Assembly: GCF_002077155.1 (NCBI RefSeq)
Contig: NZ_CP015027.1
Coordinates: forward strand, 928,501 to 992,500
From: Sporosarcina sp. P33
GTDB lineage: Bacteria; Bacillota; Bacilli; Bacillales_A; Planococcaceae
DNA: 64,000 bases
Reading direction: 5' to 3'
The notes under the pieces were generated by a model that worked only from the letters and a program-made list of their open reading frames with translations, searched no databases and was not told the origin of the DNA. Both the position numbers and the translations under genes were made by a program. Shown in pieces: positions 26,105 to 34,476 of the stretch. How positions within the stretch are numbered: position 1 is the stretch's first letter; each line of letters begins with the position of its first letter.

Positions 26105-27139
26105 TTACATCCTCTTGATCAATGACAGCATTTTTTCTGCTGCCCCTTCATCAGTTACTAAAATTGTATGAGACGGTGCACTCGCCAAATACGACAGCAG
26201 TGCTTCCGCTTTGCTCGCTCCGCCAGCTACCGCAAACACTAACGGTACGTTCTGCAATTGTTCCATCTGAATGCCGACTGTGCGGATTCTGTGAACAATT
26301 TCGCCTTGCTGATTGAAATAAAATCCGAATGCTTCTCCTTTTGCCTGCTGATCCGCAAGAATCTGCTGTTCATCTTCAGGAGAGTTTCGCAATAAGGCCA
26401 TTTTCGCTGCATCTCCAACTCCGTGAATGACGCAATCCGTTTGGCTGTACAAATCCAGCATCTCTTTTGCGGCCGGCTCATGCTGGAATACCGCATGCGC
26501 TTCTTCGCTGAGTGTGTCAGGATAATAAAACGCTTTATATGATGCATCGCAAGTTTCTGCGAATGAAGCCGCAATTACATTTGCCTGCAAGCCCAGTTCT
26601 TCTCCTACGCCGCCTCTTGCCGCGATGAACAGCACATCTTTCAGCTCTTCTGTCGGCATGAATGGAGGAACTGCAGCCACCGAACTGCCGCCGGTTACTG
26701 CGACAATCTTAACGTCTTTTACATGGGCACTAAACTGCTTGGCGGTTTGCATGCCAAGTAATTTCTTTGTTAAAGCGGAATGATCTGCATCACCTTCGAC
26801 TACAAATACGTTTCGGATCGCCAGCTGCTCTGACAGCTTATTGGCAAGCTGCCGTCTGCCCGACTTTTCCTCCATCGTATCATGTAAAACAAAGAGCACT
26901 TCTATACCTTTTTCTGTAGCGGACACGCCTTCTTTTGCGATGTGCACCAATCCCTGATCTTTCAGCAGTTCAAGCATTGTCCGTGTTTCCCGCTCAGAAT
27001 ACCCTGACATGGAACTCAATGTTCTTCTTCCGACAGGCCCGGATGCTTTGATCAGTTTCAACATATGGTACCGTTGCTCAATCAGCAGCGGAAGTTCCGG
27101 TACAAGTGCAAGTTGTGCTTCAGTAAATGATACGTTCAA
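26105..27139 (-). CDS. cggR: Central glycolytic genes regulator CggR
   Basis: A 344-residue SorC/DeoR-type repressor that releases the gapA operon when fructose 1,6-bisphosphate rises. The N-terminal winged helix (LIKASGPVGRRTLSSMSGYSERETRTMLELL) covers residues 25-85, and the sugar-phosphate sensor domain follows (VTGGSSVAAVPPFMP, ARGGVGEELGLQANVIAA). The TTG start at 27139 follows GAGTGATGTAA. It heads the lower glycolysis operon, as in Bacillus, and probably represses its own promoter. Confidence 0.96.
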   Translation of the reverse strand: MNVSFTEAQLALVPELPLLIEQRYHMLKLIKASGPVGRRTLSSMSGYSERETRTMLELLKDQGLVHIAKEGVSATEKGIEVLFVLHDTMEEKSGRRQLANKLSEQLAIRNVFVVEGDADHSALTKKLLGMQTAKQFSAHVKDVKIVAVTGGSSVAAVPPFMPTEELKDVLFIAARGGVGEELGLQANVIAASFAETCDASYKAFYYPDTLSEEAHAVFQHEPAAKEMLDLYSQTDCVIHGVGDAAKMALLRNSPEDEQQILADQQAKGEAFGFYFNQQGEIVHRIRTVGIQMEQLQNVPLVFAVAGGASKAEALLSYLASAPSHTILVTDEGAAEKMLSLIKRM

Positions 27140-27170
27140 TTACATCACTCTTTTCAAGTGGGTTGTTTTT

Positions 27171-27252
27171 GATCCCTGTTGTATATTATCGTCCCACCTA
27201 GGGTAAAAAAATACTATACACGAAGTATAGCATGCACAAGATTAAAACGCAA
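27171..27252 (-). promoter_or_regulatory. cggR-gapA promoter and likely CggR operator
   Basis: On the minus strand TTGCGT (27247-27252) and TATACT (27224-27229) are 17 bases apart. Downstream, between promoter and gene, TGGGAC and AGGGAT (27171-27196) lie 19 bases apart. The known Bacillus operator is two CGGGAC...TGTC half-sites about 20 bases apart, so this is a diverged version; the assignment rests on position more than on sequence. Confidence 0.6.
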
Positions 27253-27254
27253 TA

Positions 27255-27270
27255 AAGAAAGCGCTTTCAA
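27255..27270. promoter_or_regulatory. Near-consensus cre (CcpA) site upstream of cggR
   Basis: On the minus strand the site reads TTGAAAGCGCTTTCTT; it differs from the cre consensus TGWAANCGNTNWCA at one base. It overlaps the stop codon of the glutaredoxin-like gene and lies just upstream of the cggR -35. Binding is inferred. Confidence 0.6.
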
Positions 27271-27500
27271 TGCTCAATTAATTCCAAAATATCTATATAG
27301 CCAATATTTCCATATGCCAATACCTGCCCATCCTGTTCAATGACTGGGATCATCAACATGTATTTTTCATGGATTTCGTCATCTTCTTCTATATTGATAG
27401 TTTGCCACTCAAGCGGATAATCCTCCGCGACCAGCCGCAGCATCCGTTCCGCTTCGTCACACAGCTCACAGCCCGGCCGTGTATAAAACTGAATTTGCAT
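27267..27500 (-). CDS. Glutaredoxin/thioredoxin-like small protein
   Basis: A 77-residue thioredoxin-fold protein starting QIQFYTRPGCELCDEAERML. The CELC pair near residues 11-14 is the redox motif, and MIPVIEQDGQ near 50-58 supplies the cis-proline. It matches the short glutaredoxin-family proteins of Bacillales whose partners are not established. ATG follows GAGGTGAATGACTT. It directly precedes the cggR promoter region; a functional link to glycolysis is not shown. Confidence 0.85.
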   Translation of the reverse strand: MQIQFYTRPGCELCDEAERMLRLVAEDYPLEWQTINIEEDDEIHEKYMLMIPVIEQDGQVLAYGNIGYIDILELIEH

Positions 27501-27593
27501 AAGTCATTCACCTCATTTTTATTATCATTACACGGAATTGGGCTAATTTCTAGAGAAGCGCTCAATCGGTTGTTGAGGCCGCGCCAACCCAAC

Positions 27594-27637
27594 CAAAAAA
27601 AGCGGCGACAACTCACCAACTCGAGTCATCGCCGCTT
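27594..27637 (-). terminator. Terminator of the lemA-TPM operon
   Basis: Arms AAGCGGCGA and TCGCCGCTT with an internal paired CTCGAGT region; the minus strand continues with seven T. Lies 17 bases after the TPM gene. Confidence 0.85.
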
Positions 27638-27653
27638 CACGCACATCAAACTA

Positions 27654-28442
27654 TTACCAGCTTCTGCCTGCGCCGCCGCCACCGCCGGATCCGCCGCCGC
27701 CGAAGCCGCCAAAACCTCCTCCACCGCTGCTTCCGCCGCCAAAACCACCGCCGCCGGGGCCTGGGAAGAATATAGGTCCGCCGCCTGACCGGCCGCCCGG
27801 ACCGCCGCGGCCGCCTCTTCCTCCCCCGCCGAAAAAGATGCGGAAGAGAATGTAGAGAATAACGATAATGACGAAGAATGATGGAGTGCCTATGTCTTCG
27901 CCGCCTTGCTCAGGGTACGTGACCGGCAATTCATCGCCTTCAAGCCCGTACTCTGCTGCGATTTCATTATAGAAGGCTTTATAGACTTCCATAATCGCGA
28001 GATCCGGCTGCTCATCGCGAAGATAAGGCATGGCCAGTTCGTCTATGAATCGTCCCACCTTGCCGTCGGGAAGCGCGCCTTCGAGTCCGTAGCCGGTAGC
28101 GAGATAGAATTCGCGCTTGATGCCGGCTGCCTCGTCTTTTTCAGTCGAGACGACCAGCAGCGCGCCATTATCCATGTCTTTATCGCCTAACTGCAATTCA
28201 CGCAGCGTGCGAAGTGCGTACTCTTCAACAGGCTCGCCTTCCAATGAATATACTGTACGGACAGCGAGTTCTGCCTTGGTTGCTGCCTGCAGACGGATAC
28301 CGTACTCGCGTATTTCTGCTTCCTGTGCGGGTGATAAAATTTCCGCGTCATCTACTACTACTTCTGTAATCGCATGAACTGTCGCAGTACCGGTAAGGGC
28401 AACCAGCGCTGCGATAATGAACATGCAGAAGCGGTTAATCAC
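27654..28442 (-). CDS. TPM-domain membrane protein (YgcG family)
   Basis: A 262-residue protein with a signal/anchor helix (residues 4-24), a TPM domain (VVVDDAEILSPAQEAEIREYGIRL and GYGLEGALPDGKVGRFID) and a transmembrane helix at about 195-212. Its tail is almost entirely glycine, serine and phenylalanine (GGGGFGGGSSGGGG-like). In this family the TPM domain faces outward and the Gly-rich tail ends in ...SW. It overlaps lemA by four bases (GTGA) and pairs with LemA in many genomes; the job is unknown. Confidence 0.88.
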   Translation of the reverse strand: MINRFCMFIIAALVALTGTATVHAITEVVVDDAEILSPAQEAEIREYGIRLQAATKAELAVRTVYSLEGEPVEEYALRTLRELQLGDKDMDNGALLVVSTEKDEAAGIKREFYLATGYGLEGALPDGKVGRFIDELAMPYLRDEQPDLAIMEVYKAFYNEIAAEYGLEGDELPVTYPEQGGEDIGTPSFFVIIVILYILFRIFFGGGGRGGRGGPGGRSGGGPIFFPGPGGGGFGGGSSGGGGFGGFGGGGSGGGGGAGRSW

Positions 28443-29017
28443 TTCACGTCATCCCCGAAATCGACTGATGGCGGTTGTTGCGCCCCTTCGACCGCTTTGA
28501 AGTATTCTTTTTCGTCAAATCCAAAGATAGAAGCGATAATTTTTCCCGGGAATCGTTTGACTTTCCGATTGAAAACGGAAACTACGTCATTATAATCTTT
28601 TCGCGCAACTGCGATGCGGTTTTCCGTTCCCGCGAGTTCATCCATTAACTGCTGGAAGTTCTGATTGGCTTTTAAATCCGGATAGTTCTCGACAACGACG
28701 AGCAGCCTGCTCAATGCGCCTGAAAGCTCGGAGTCTGCGGCTGCCTGTTCTTCAGGGCCTTTCGCACCTGCCATCTTGCTGCGGGCTTCTGCAATGTTCT
28801 CCAGCACTTCTTTCTCATGTGAGGCGTACCCTTTCACTGTATTTACTAAGTTTGGAATTAAGTCCACTCTTCGCTGTAATTGCGTTTCGATCTGCGCATA
28901 CGACTGATCGACGTCCTCTTCCAAATTGACTAACTTATTGTACGAAGGAACGATCATTATCGCCGCAATGACCACTAACACGATAACTCCTATAAGCGGG
29001 CCTGCTATTCTCTTCAT
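28439..29017 (-). CDS. lemA: LemA family protein
   Basis: A 192-residue LemA protein. A single N-terminal transmembrane helix (residues 6-26) is followed by a helical bundle outside or at the membrane, with NKLVNLEEDVDQSYAQIETQLQRRVDLIPNLVNTVKGY as the signature and a later YNDVVSVFNRKVKRFPG. The operon with a TPM protein is widespread and is thought to concern envelope stress, without a proven reaction. ATG follows AAGGAGCAGTGGTCC. Confidence 0.93.
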   Translation of the reverse strand: MKRIAGPLIGVIVLVVIAAIMIVPSYNKLVNLEEDVDQSYAQIETQLQRRVDLIPNLVNTVKGYASHEKEVLENIAEARSKMAGAKGPEEQAAADSELSGALSRLLVVVENYPDLKANQNFQQLMDELAGTENRIAVARKDYNDVVSVFNRKVKRFPGKIIASIFGFDEKEYFKAVEGAQQPPSVDFGDDVK

Positions 29018-29265
29018 GGACCACTGCTCCTTTCTCTCTCATTAGTATGTACTTACCCTTCTTCTTTCACTCGCCAAACTTCCGGCAAGGATATATTCCA
29101 TACAGAGTTTTTGGAAACAGGTGGGTGATCAACCAGTTCACTTCCTATATATAAGCATACTATACGAATAATATGATTCCTCAACCGAAAAAACCCAGCC
29201 AATCCGTCTTTAAGAATATTTTTCATTCCATGCTTTACAGATTATTTTGAGTGAGCTATACTAAT

Positions 29266-29298
29266 AAAGTTGCGTGAGGGAAACTAATGTTTTATATT
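29266..29298 (+). promoter_or_regulatory. Promoter with MntR-type box 1
   Basis: AAAGTTGCGTGAGGGAAACT (29266-29285) matches the Bacillus MntR operator pattern AATTTTGCATGAGGGAAACT that I recall. TTGCGT (29270-29275) and TATATT (29293-29298) are 17 bases apart, so the box covers the -35 and would repress the transporter when manganese is plentiful. Confidence 0.7.
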
Positions 29299-29362
29299 TA
29301 CACTAACATTAAAAAACTATACTGATTAATATGTAAGATAAATACTATTTTCCTTTTACCAT

Positions 29363-29380
29363 AAAGTTGCACGAGGGAAA
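29363..29380 (+). promoter_or_regulatory. MntR-type box 2
   Basis: AAAGTTGCACGAGGGAAA, an almost exact second copy of the upstream box, ends five bases before the ribosome site AAGGAGG of the ATPase gene. Two boxes about 97 bases apart suggest cooperative or roadblock repression. Confidence 0.65.
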
Positions 29381-29399
29381 GAAAAAAGGAGGAAACCTG

Positions 29400-30140
29400 A
29401 TGATTTCACCGATAACGGTTAACAATATTTCCGTTTCATATGACGGCGATGAAGTAGTAAAAGACGTATCGTTTTCATTCGGTCCCGGCAGCCTGATCGG
29501 AGTGCTCGGTCCAAACGGCGCCGGCAAATCGACTTTAATGAAGGCGATGCTCGGCTTAATCCATAAAGATCACGGAGATGTGAAAATCGGCAGTAAGCCG
29601 GTCGATTCTATGCGTAAACAGATCGCATACGTTCCGCAGCGTTCCAATATCGACTGGAACTTCCCTATCATCGTAAAAGACACGGTGTTGCTTGGGACGT
29701 ATCCGAAGACAGGTTTATTCAGACGTCCGCGCAAAGCGGATAAGGAATGGGCAATGGAATGTCTGAAACAGGTAGGCATGGAAAATTTCGCGAACCGCCA
29801 AATCGGTGAATTATCCGGCGGGCAGCAGCAGCGTGTATTCCTTGCGCGCGCACTGGCTCAAAATGCCGATTACTTTTTCCTGGATGAACCATTTGTAGGG
29901 ATCGACGTTTCCAGTGAAGAAATTATCATCGGGATTCTGCGCGAACTGCAGGCTGCCGGCAAAATTATTTTCGTCGTTCACCATGACTTATCCAAAGTGA
30001 AAAGTTACTTTGATGGACTGATTCTTATCAACAAAGAGCTGATCGACGCCGGCCCTGTCAACGAGGTATTCCAGTCAGATAATATGACGAAAGCATACAA
30101 CCGGGAATTTATGCTTGATGGTTTGGGGGTCACACCGTAA
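29400..30140 (+). CDS. mntB: Manganese ABC transporter, ATP-binding protein
   Basis: A 246-residue ABC ATPase powering metal import. Walker A GPNGAGKS is near residue 40-47, the signature LSGGQQQR near 140-147, Walker B DYFFLDEPF near 160-168 and the switch histidine in VVHHDLS near 194. It belongs to the TroB/SitB/MntB class. ATG at 29400 follows AAGGAGGAAACC; codons upstream overlap MntR box 2. The product would pair with the overlapping permease and the lipoprotein downstream. Confidence 0.9.
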   Translation: MISPITVNNISVSYDGDEVVKDVSFSFGPGSLIGVLGPNGAGKSTLMKAMLGLIHKDHGDVKIGSKPVDSMRKQIAYVPQRSNIDWNFPIIVKDTVLLGTYPKTGLFRRPRKADKEWAMECLKQVGMENFANRQIGELSGGQQQRVFLARALAQNADYFFLDEPFVGIDVSSEEIIIGILRELQAAGKIIFVVHHDLSKVKSYFDGLILINKELIDAGPVNEVFQSDNMTKAYNREFMLDGLGVTP

Positions 30141-31000
30141 TGGAATTTATTCAAGACATCATGACGTACGGTTTTCTGCAGAAAGCTCTGATTACGTCGG
30201 TTATGGTCGGTATCATTTGCGGAGTCATCGGCAGTTTCATCGTACTTCGCGGCATGGCTTTAATGGGAGACGCAATTTCCCATGCGGTGCTTCCGGGTGT
30301 GGCTATTTCCTATATGCTCGGCATTAACTATTTCTATGGTGCGGTACTGACAGGTGTGCTGACAGCATTCGGTATTGGCGCGATTTCTCAAAACAGCCGC
30401 ATCAAAAATGACTCCTCTATCGGAATCGTCTTTTCCGCAGCATTCGCACTTGGAATTATTTTAATTACACGGGCAAAAAGTGCCACGGACTTAACGCAAA
30501 TTTTATTCGGTAACGTATTGTCTGTCCGCAGTTCCGATATGTGGGTGACATTAATTATAGGAGCCATCGTCATCTTGGTTGTCGTTCTATTCTTTAAAGA
30601 GCTTCTCGTTTCCAGTTTTGATGAAACGATGGCGGCAGCTTACGGCTTGAAGACGCGTTTGATTCACTATGCCATTATGTTTTTACTGACTTTAGTTACA
30701 GTCGCTTCATTACAGACGGTCGGTGTTATTTTGGTTGTCTCTTTATTGATTACACCAGCTTCCACCGCCTACCTGTTAACGAACCGCTTATCGGTCATGG
30801 TGGTGCTCGCCGCATGTTTCGGTGCGGTATCTTCTATCATCGGACTGTATTTCAGTTTCTTGTACAATATGCCGTCAGGGCCTGTTATTGCATTGGCAAC
30901 GACAGCGATTTTCATTCTGGCATTTCTGTTCTCCCCTAAGCAAGGGGTCATTGTCAGCAAGTTTCGTTCAAAATCTAAACGCAAGGCAATTGCCAGATAA
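30140..31000 (+). CDS. mntC: Manganese ABC transporter, permease
   Basis: A 286-residue integral membrane permease with eight or nine hydrophobic segments and the ABC-3 signature (GMALMGDAISHAVLPGVAISYMLG near residue 38-60). Its ATG overlaps the ATPase stop by one base, so both are made together. Bacillus has two such permeases (MntC, MntD); here only one is present, so it probably forms a homodimer. The symbol follows the Bacillus naming. Confidence 0.9.
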   Translation: MEFIQDIMTYGFLQKALITSVMVGIICGVIGSFIVLRGMALMGDAISHAVLPGVAISYMLGINYFYGAVLTGVLTAFGIGAISQNSRIKNDSSIGIVFSAAFALGIILITRAKSATDLTQILFGNVLSVRSSDMWVTLIIGAIVILVVVLFFKELLVSSFDETMAAAYGLKTRLIHYAIMFLLTLVTVASLQTVGVILVVSLLITPASTAYLLTNRLSVMVVLAACFGAVSSIIGLYFSFLYNMPSGPVIALATTAIFILAFLFSPKQGVIVSKFRSKSKRKAIAR

Positions 31001-31070
31001 GTTACCTACAGAATTAACCGCCACGGCGGAAATATACATTCATTATCCACAAAGGAGTAGTATTCATAAC

Positions 31071-32048
31071 ATGAAAAATTTAGCAAAATGGCTGACATTG
31101 TCTTTGCTCGCTGTCTTTATGCTGGCAGCGTGCGGCAATGATGATGAAGGCAAAAAGACAGAAGGTGCGGATGACGGAGACAAGGCAGCAGAGGCTGGCG
31201 ACAAACTGAAGGTCGTTACATCGTTTACTATCATTGCGGACATGGCACGTGAAATCGGCGGAGACTATGTAGAGGTCTACAATTTGGTGCCGACTGGAAC
31301 AGACCCTCACGAATATGAGCCATTGCCGAATGATATCAAAGCAGCGACTGACGCTGACGTATTATTCTATAACGGACTGAACTTGGAAGGCGGAGAAAAA
31401 GGATGGTTCTTCAAAATGATGGACTCCGTCGGCCAGAAAGATGAAAACATCTACAGTTTGACAGAAGAAGTTGAACCGATGTATCTCGGCAGTGAAGACG
31501 GCCGAGAGGAAGAAATCAATCCGCACGCATTTATCGATCCGGCTGTCGGTGTGAAAATGGCCGAAGCTATGCGCGACGCTTTGATTGAAAAACACCCGGC
31601 GAACGCCGACAAAATCCGAGAGCAAGGCGATACCTATGTTCAGCGTCTGCAGGAACTTGACGATGAATTCGCCGAACGTATCGCAACTGTACCAGAAGAA
31701 AACCGTGTGCTCGTTACCAGTGAACGTGCTTTCCAATACTTGAATGACCATTACGGCCTAAAAGAAGCATTCATCTGGGAAATTGACACAGAAGAGAACG
31801 GTTCACCTAAGCAGATTAAAGAACTCATTCATTACATTAAAGAACATAAAGTTCCTGTCTTGTTCGTAGAATCCAACGTGGACACCCGTCCAATGGAAAC
31901 TGTTTCTGCAGAGACTGGTGTTCCGATTGCGGAAAAGCCGATCTACTCTGATGAAATCGGTAATCCTGGTGACGAGGTCGATACGTATGTGAAGTATTTG
32001 ACCTACAACATGAACCTAATCCATGACGAATTAAGCAAAGAACGATAA
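31071..32048 (+). CDS. mntA: Manganese ABC transporter, substrate-binding lipoprotein
   Basis: A 325-residue cluster A-I metal-binding lipoprotein. The signal peptide ends in the lipobox LAACG. The four metal ligands match the His-His-Glu-Asp set of MntA/PsaA-type manganese proteins: HEYEP, NPHAF, WEIDTEENG and YSDEIG. No long His-rich loop, which argues against a zinc-specific protein. ATG at 31071 follows AAAGGAGTAGTATTCAT; an upstream open frame inside the permease gene is not used. MntR boxes upstream support manganese. Confidence 0.93.
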   Translation: MKNLAKWLTLSLLAVFMLAACGNDDEGKKTEGADDGDKAAEAGDKLKVVTSFTIIADMAREIGGDYVEVYNLVPTGTDPHEYEPLPNDIKAATDADVLFYNGLNLEGGEKGWFFKMMDSVGQKDENIYSLTEEVEPMYLGSEDGREEEINPHAFIDPAVGVKMAEAMRDALIEKHPANADKIREQGDTYVQRLQELDDEFAERIATVPEENRVLVTSERAFQYLNDHYGLKEAFIWEIDTEENGSPKQIKELIHYIKEHKVPVLFVESNVDTRPMETVSAETGVPIAEKPIYSDEIGNPGDEVDTYVKYLTYNMNLIHDELSKER

Positions 32049-32075
32049 ACACTTCAGTCAACCAGCTGAACAAAA

Positions 32076-32106
32076 AGGAAAGCCGCACTCCCCTGCGGCT
32101 TTCCTT
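32076..32106 (+). terminator. Terminator after mntA
   Basis: AAGGAAAGCCGCA and TGCGGCTTTCCTT form a perfect 13-pair stem with a five-base loop and a run of T. It closes the mnt operon before arsR. Confidence 0.92.
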
Positions 32107-32124
32107 TTTTATTTGAAAAAGCCA

Positions 32125-32153
32125 TTGTGTATATAAGTCTTCACTTATATAAT
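32125..32153 (+). promoter_or_regulatory. arsR promoter with ArsR operator
   Basis: TTGTGT (32125-32130) and TATAAT (32148-32153) are 17 bases apart. TATATAAGT-CTTC-ACTTATATA (32130-32151) is a perfect inverted repeat that spans the spacer, the expected binding site of the ArsR dimer. Confidence 0.8.
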
Positions 32154-32182
32154 AATTATATTACTTAATAAAGGAGAGTTCT

Positions 32183-32497
32183 ATGAATTCTGAACAGATG
32201 GAACGCTATTTAAAAACTATTGGCGACAAATCCAGATTGCAGCTGCTGAAGGCTCTTGAACGGGGGCCGTTATGCATTTGCGACTTGAACTTGCTGCTTG
32301 ATGTCTCGCAGCCGGCAGTCAGTCAGCATATGCACAGACTGAAGAAAGACGGTGTTGTGCACGATGAACGGCGCGGACGCTGGGTATACTGGTCGCTGAA
32401 TACGCACCACGCCCACCATGGTCTGCTGCTGGAATTACTGAAGCTGCTGCCGGTGCCTGCAGCTGAAGAGAGCCGGGAGGAAAACGCATGCAAATAA
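32183..32497 (+). CDS. arsR: ArsR-type arsenical-responsive repressor
   Basis: A 104-residue winged-helix repressor. The metal-sensing motif CICDL (C31, C33) lies in the helix before the recognition helix, and [16 protein letters not shown] provides DNA contacts. Arsenite or antimonite binding to the cysteines would free the promoter. ATG follows AAAGGAGAGTTCT. It overlaps arsB by 10 bases, forming a repressor-pump pair with a clear operator upstream. Confidence 0.92.
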   Translation: MNSEQMERYLKTIGDKSRLQLLKALERGPLCICDLNLLLDVSQPAVSQHMHRLKKDGVVHDERRGRWVYWSLNTHHAHHGLLLELLKLLPVPAAEESREENACK

Positions 32498-33780
32498 TAC
32501 TCGCTTTCATCATCTTCCTCCTGACTCTGGTGTTCGTTATTTGGCAGCCGCGCGGATTATCAATCGGCTGGTCCGCAATTGCCGGGGCGATTCTTGCGTT
32601 GCTCGCAGGCGTCGTCAGCTTCACGGATGTAATCGATGTGACATCGATTGTATGGAATGCCACATTGACATTTGTTGCCCTCATTATCATTTCATTAATT
32701 TTGGATGAGATCGGATTTTTCGAATGGTCTGCCTTACATATGGCGCGTTTTGCCAAAGGGAGCGGCGTGCGGATGTTTCTGCTTGTCATCTTGCTCGGCG
32801 CAGGTGTATCGGCTTTATTTGCGAACGACGGTGCAGCTCTGATTCTGACGCCGATTGTGCTCGCCATGGTGCGTGCGCTCGATTTTAAAGAAAAGATGAT
32901 TCTGCCTTTCGTTATGGCATCAGGCTTTATTGCGGATACGACCTCCCTTCCGCTCGTCGTCAGTAATCTGGTGAACATCGTATCTGCAGACTTTTTCGGC
33001 ATTGGTTTCGCAGAATACGCGAGCCGGATGATCATACCGAACTTCTTCAGTCTTGGCGCAAGTATTCTTGTGCTGTATATTTATTTCCGCAAGTCTATCC
33101 CAAAGCGATTTGATGAAGAATTATTGCAGGAGCCTGCCAGCGCCATTCGCGATCATCGCATGTTCCGGATTTCCTGGGTTGTGCTCGGTGTCCTGCTGAC
33201 CGGCTATTTCATCAGTGAATCGCTTGCGCTGCCCGTTTCATTCATCGCGGGATCCGTTGCGATTGTATTTTTGCTGATTGCGCGGACAAGCGATGCAGTG
33301 CAAACCAAAACAGTAATCAAAGGCGCACCGTGGGCTGTCGTGTTTTTCTCGATTGGAATGTATGTAGTGGTGTACGGGCTGCGCAACGCTGGGCTGACAT
33401 CCGCTCTGACCGGATTAATCGAGTGGACATCGAGTCACGGACTGTATGCAGCTACGATCGGCATGGGCTTCATCGCGGCCATTCTATCTTCCATCATGAA
33501 TAATATGCCGACCGTCATGATTGACGCGCTGGCGATACAGGATGCTGCGGTTCCGCCTGATGTACGGGAGGCTTTAATTTACGCCAACATCATCGGCTCA
33601 GACCTCGGTCCAAAGATGACACCAATCGGCTCACTCGCCACACTGCTGTGGCTCCACGTGCTGTCTTTAAAAGGTGTGCGGATTTCTTGGGGCTATTATT
33701 TCAAAGTAGGAGTCATCCTCACCGTGCCGACGTTATTAATTACACTGACCGGGTTATGGTGGTGGCTGACAGTACTGTAA
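32488..33780 (+). CDS. arsB: ArsB/NhaD-superfamily arsenite efflux pump
   Basis: A 430-residue membrane protein with about eleven hydrophobic segments of the ArsB type, extruding arsenite or antimonite. Typical features include [22 protein letters not shown] near residue 107-128 and [13 protein letters not shown] near 335-347. It overlaps arsR, so expression is coupled. No arsenate reductase (arsC) or arsA lies beside it in this window; resistance to arsenate would need one elsewhere. ATG follows GGGAGGAAAACGC. Confidence 0.93.
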   Translation: MQIILAFIIFLLTLVFVIWQPRGLSIGWSAIAGAILALLAGVVSFTDVIDVTSIVWNATLTFVALIIISLILDEIGFFEWSALHMARFAKGSGVRMFLLVILLGAGVSALFANDGAALILTPIVLAMVRALDFKEKMILPFVMASGFIADTTSLPLVVSNLVNIVSADFFGIGFAEYASRMIIPNFFSLGASILVLYIYFRKSIPKRFDEELLQEPASAIRDHRMFRISWVVLGVLLTGYFISESLALPVSFIAGSVAIVFLLIARTSDAVQTKTVIKGAPWAVVFFSIGMYVVVYGLRNAGLTSALTGLIEWTSSHGLYAATIGMGFIAAILSSIMNNMPTVMIDALAIQDAAVPPDVREALIYANIIGSDLGPKMTPIGSLATLLWLHVLSLKGVRISWGYYFKVGVILTVPTLLITLTGLWWWLTVL

Positions 33781-34445
33781 TATGGCAGGCTGGTATTGAC
33801 GTGAGGACGGCTTATTAAATAATTGGGCCAGATGGTCAAACATACAGAAAATAACAAGCTTGTAGACTATCCAAAGAAATTGGTTATTGGAAATGAGATG
33901 CTCTTGACAAGTCGTTGTAAAGATAGTGTATGGTTTAGGATTCTCCCTGCAGAACCGGACGCTTTCCTGAGGGGGCGCGGCGGACTCGCCAGAATTGCGT
34001 TGGCGATTACGCCTGTCACCCTGATCCTCCAGGAGTCGCCGGTTCTTCCGGGAGAATCCTTGAGTTTGTGTCCGCAGGTCAGTCAGTGTTCGTCCAGAAA
34101 TTGGAGTATGGTAAGTGACTCTATCTGCGCGGTGTGGGTGGAGCTATGAATTGCCTGACTGAATGGACAACAAAGCGATTTTTTTCTCCATTCAGTTCAT
34201 CGAAATAGTTATAGTAGCTAAAAAATTACCGCTTTCTAACTTCAAAAACGGACGCATTGTATCAGACAAGTCTACTCGGCTTTCACTACTTGCAGAGGGC
34301 TATCAAACTGTCTTATGTACACTAAGTCCGGCTGCAGCGCAGATCAACGGTTCCAAACTACTATCTGACTAACTGGGCGCAATTATTGAATAACGATTAC
34401 GCTATTAAAGAGCCGGATTCAAAATAACTTGATCGAAAAATTGCG
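33781..34445. other. Non-coding accessory gap between arsB and arr
   Basis: No supported gene in about 660 bases. It holds the palindromic repeat at 33,938-34,059, an inverted repeat CTGAATGGA/TCCATTCAG at 34,159-34,195, and GGGCGCAAT at 34,375-34,383. Open frames at 33,823-34,149 and 34,163-34,372 lack ribosome sites and recognisable protein features. The T/A-rich part beyond 34,150 looks different from the chromosome on either side and may be decayed mobile DNA. Confidence 0.6.
33938..34059. repeat. GC-rich palindromic repeat, diverged copy
   Basis: Outer arms GGATTCTCCctGcAGAACCGG and the complement GGATTCTCCcgGaAGAACCGG pair over 21 bases with three mismatches. Read on the minus strand the interior is GGCGACTCCTGGAGGATCAG, TGACAGG, CGCGCCCCCTCAGGA and GCGTCCGG. 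The same words, in the same order, occur in the elements at 40,159 and 40,547, so it is a distant member of that family in the opposite orientation. Confidence 0.7.
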
Positions 34446-34467
34446 GACTCCCACTTATATGGGAGTC
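34446..34467 (-). terminator. Terminator between the accessory gap and arr
   Basis: GACTCCCA and TGGGAGTC form an eight-pair stem. T runs occur on both sides, so it can act in either direction; it lies ten bases past the arr stop on the minus strand. Confidence 0.8.
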
Positions 34468-34476
34468 TTTTAAGGA

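Noticed and set aside
27654-27860. GC-rich repetitive DNA as a separate repeat element
   Set aside because: It is the coding sequence of the glycine-rich tail of the TPM protein, not an independent repeat.
30822-31070. N-terminal extension of mntA
   Set aside because: It lies inside the permease gene and precedes a good ribosome site and a lipoprotein signal starting at 31,071.
32319-33035. 238-residue minus frame opposite arsR-arsB
   Set aside because: Antisense shadow of arsB; composition is low-complexity and unlike a real protein.
33823-34372. Two plus-strand frames in the arsB-arr gap
   Set aside because: No ribosome sites, one passes through a palindromic repeat, and neither resembles a protein family.
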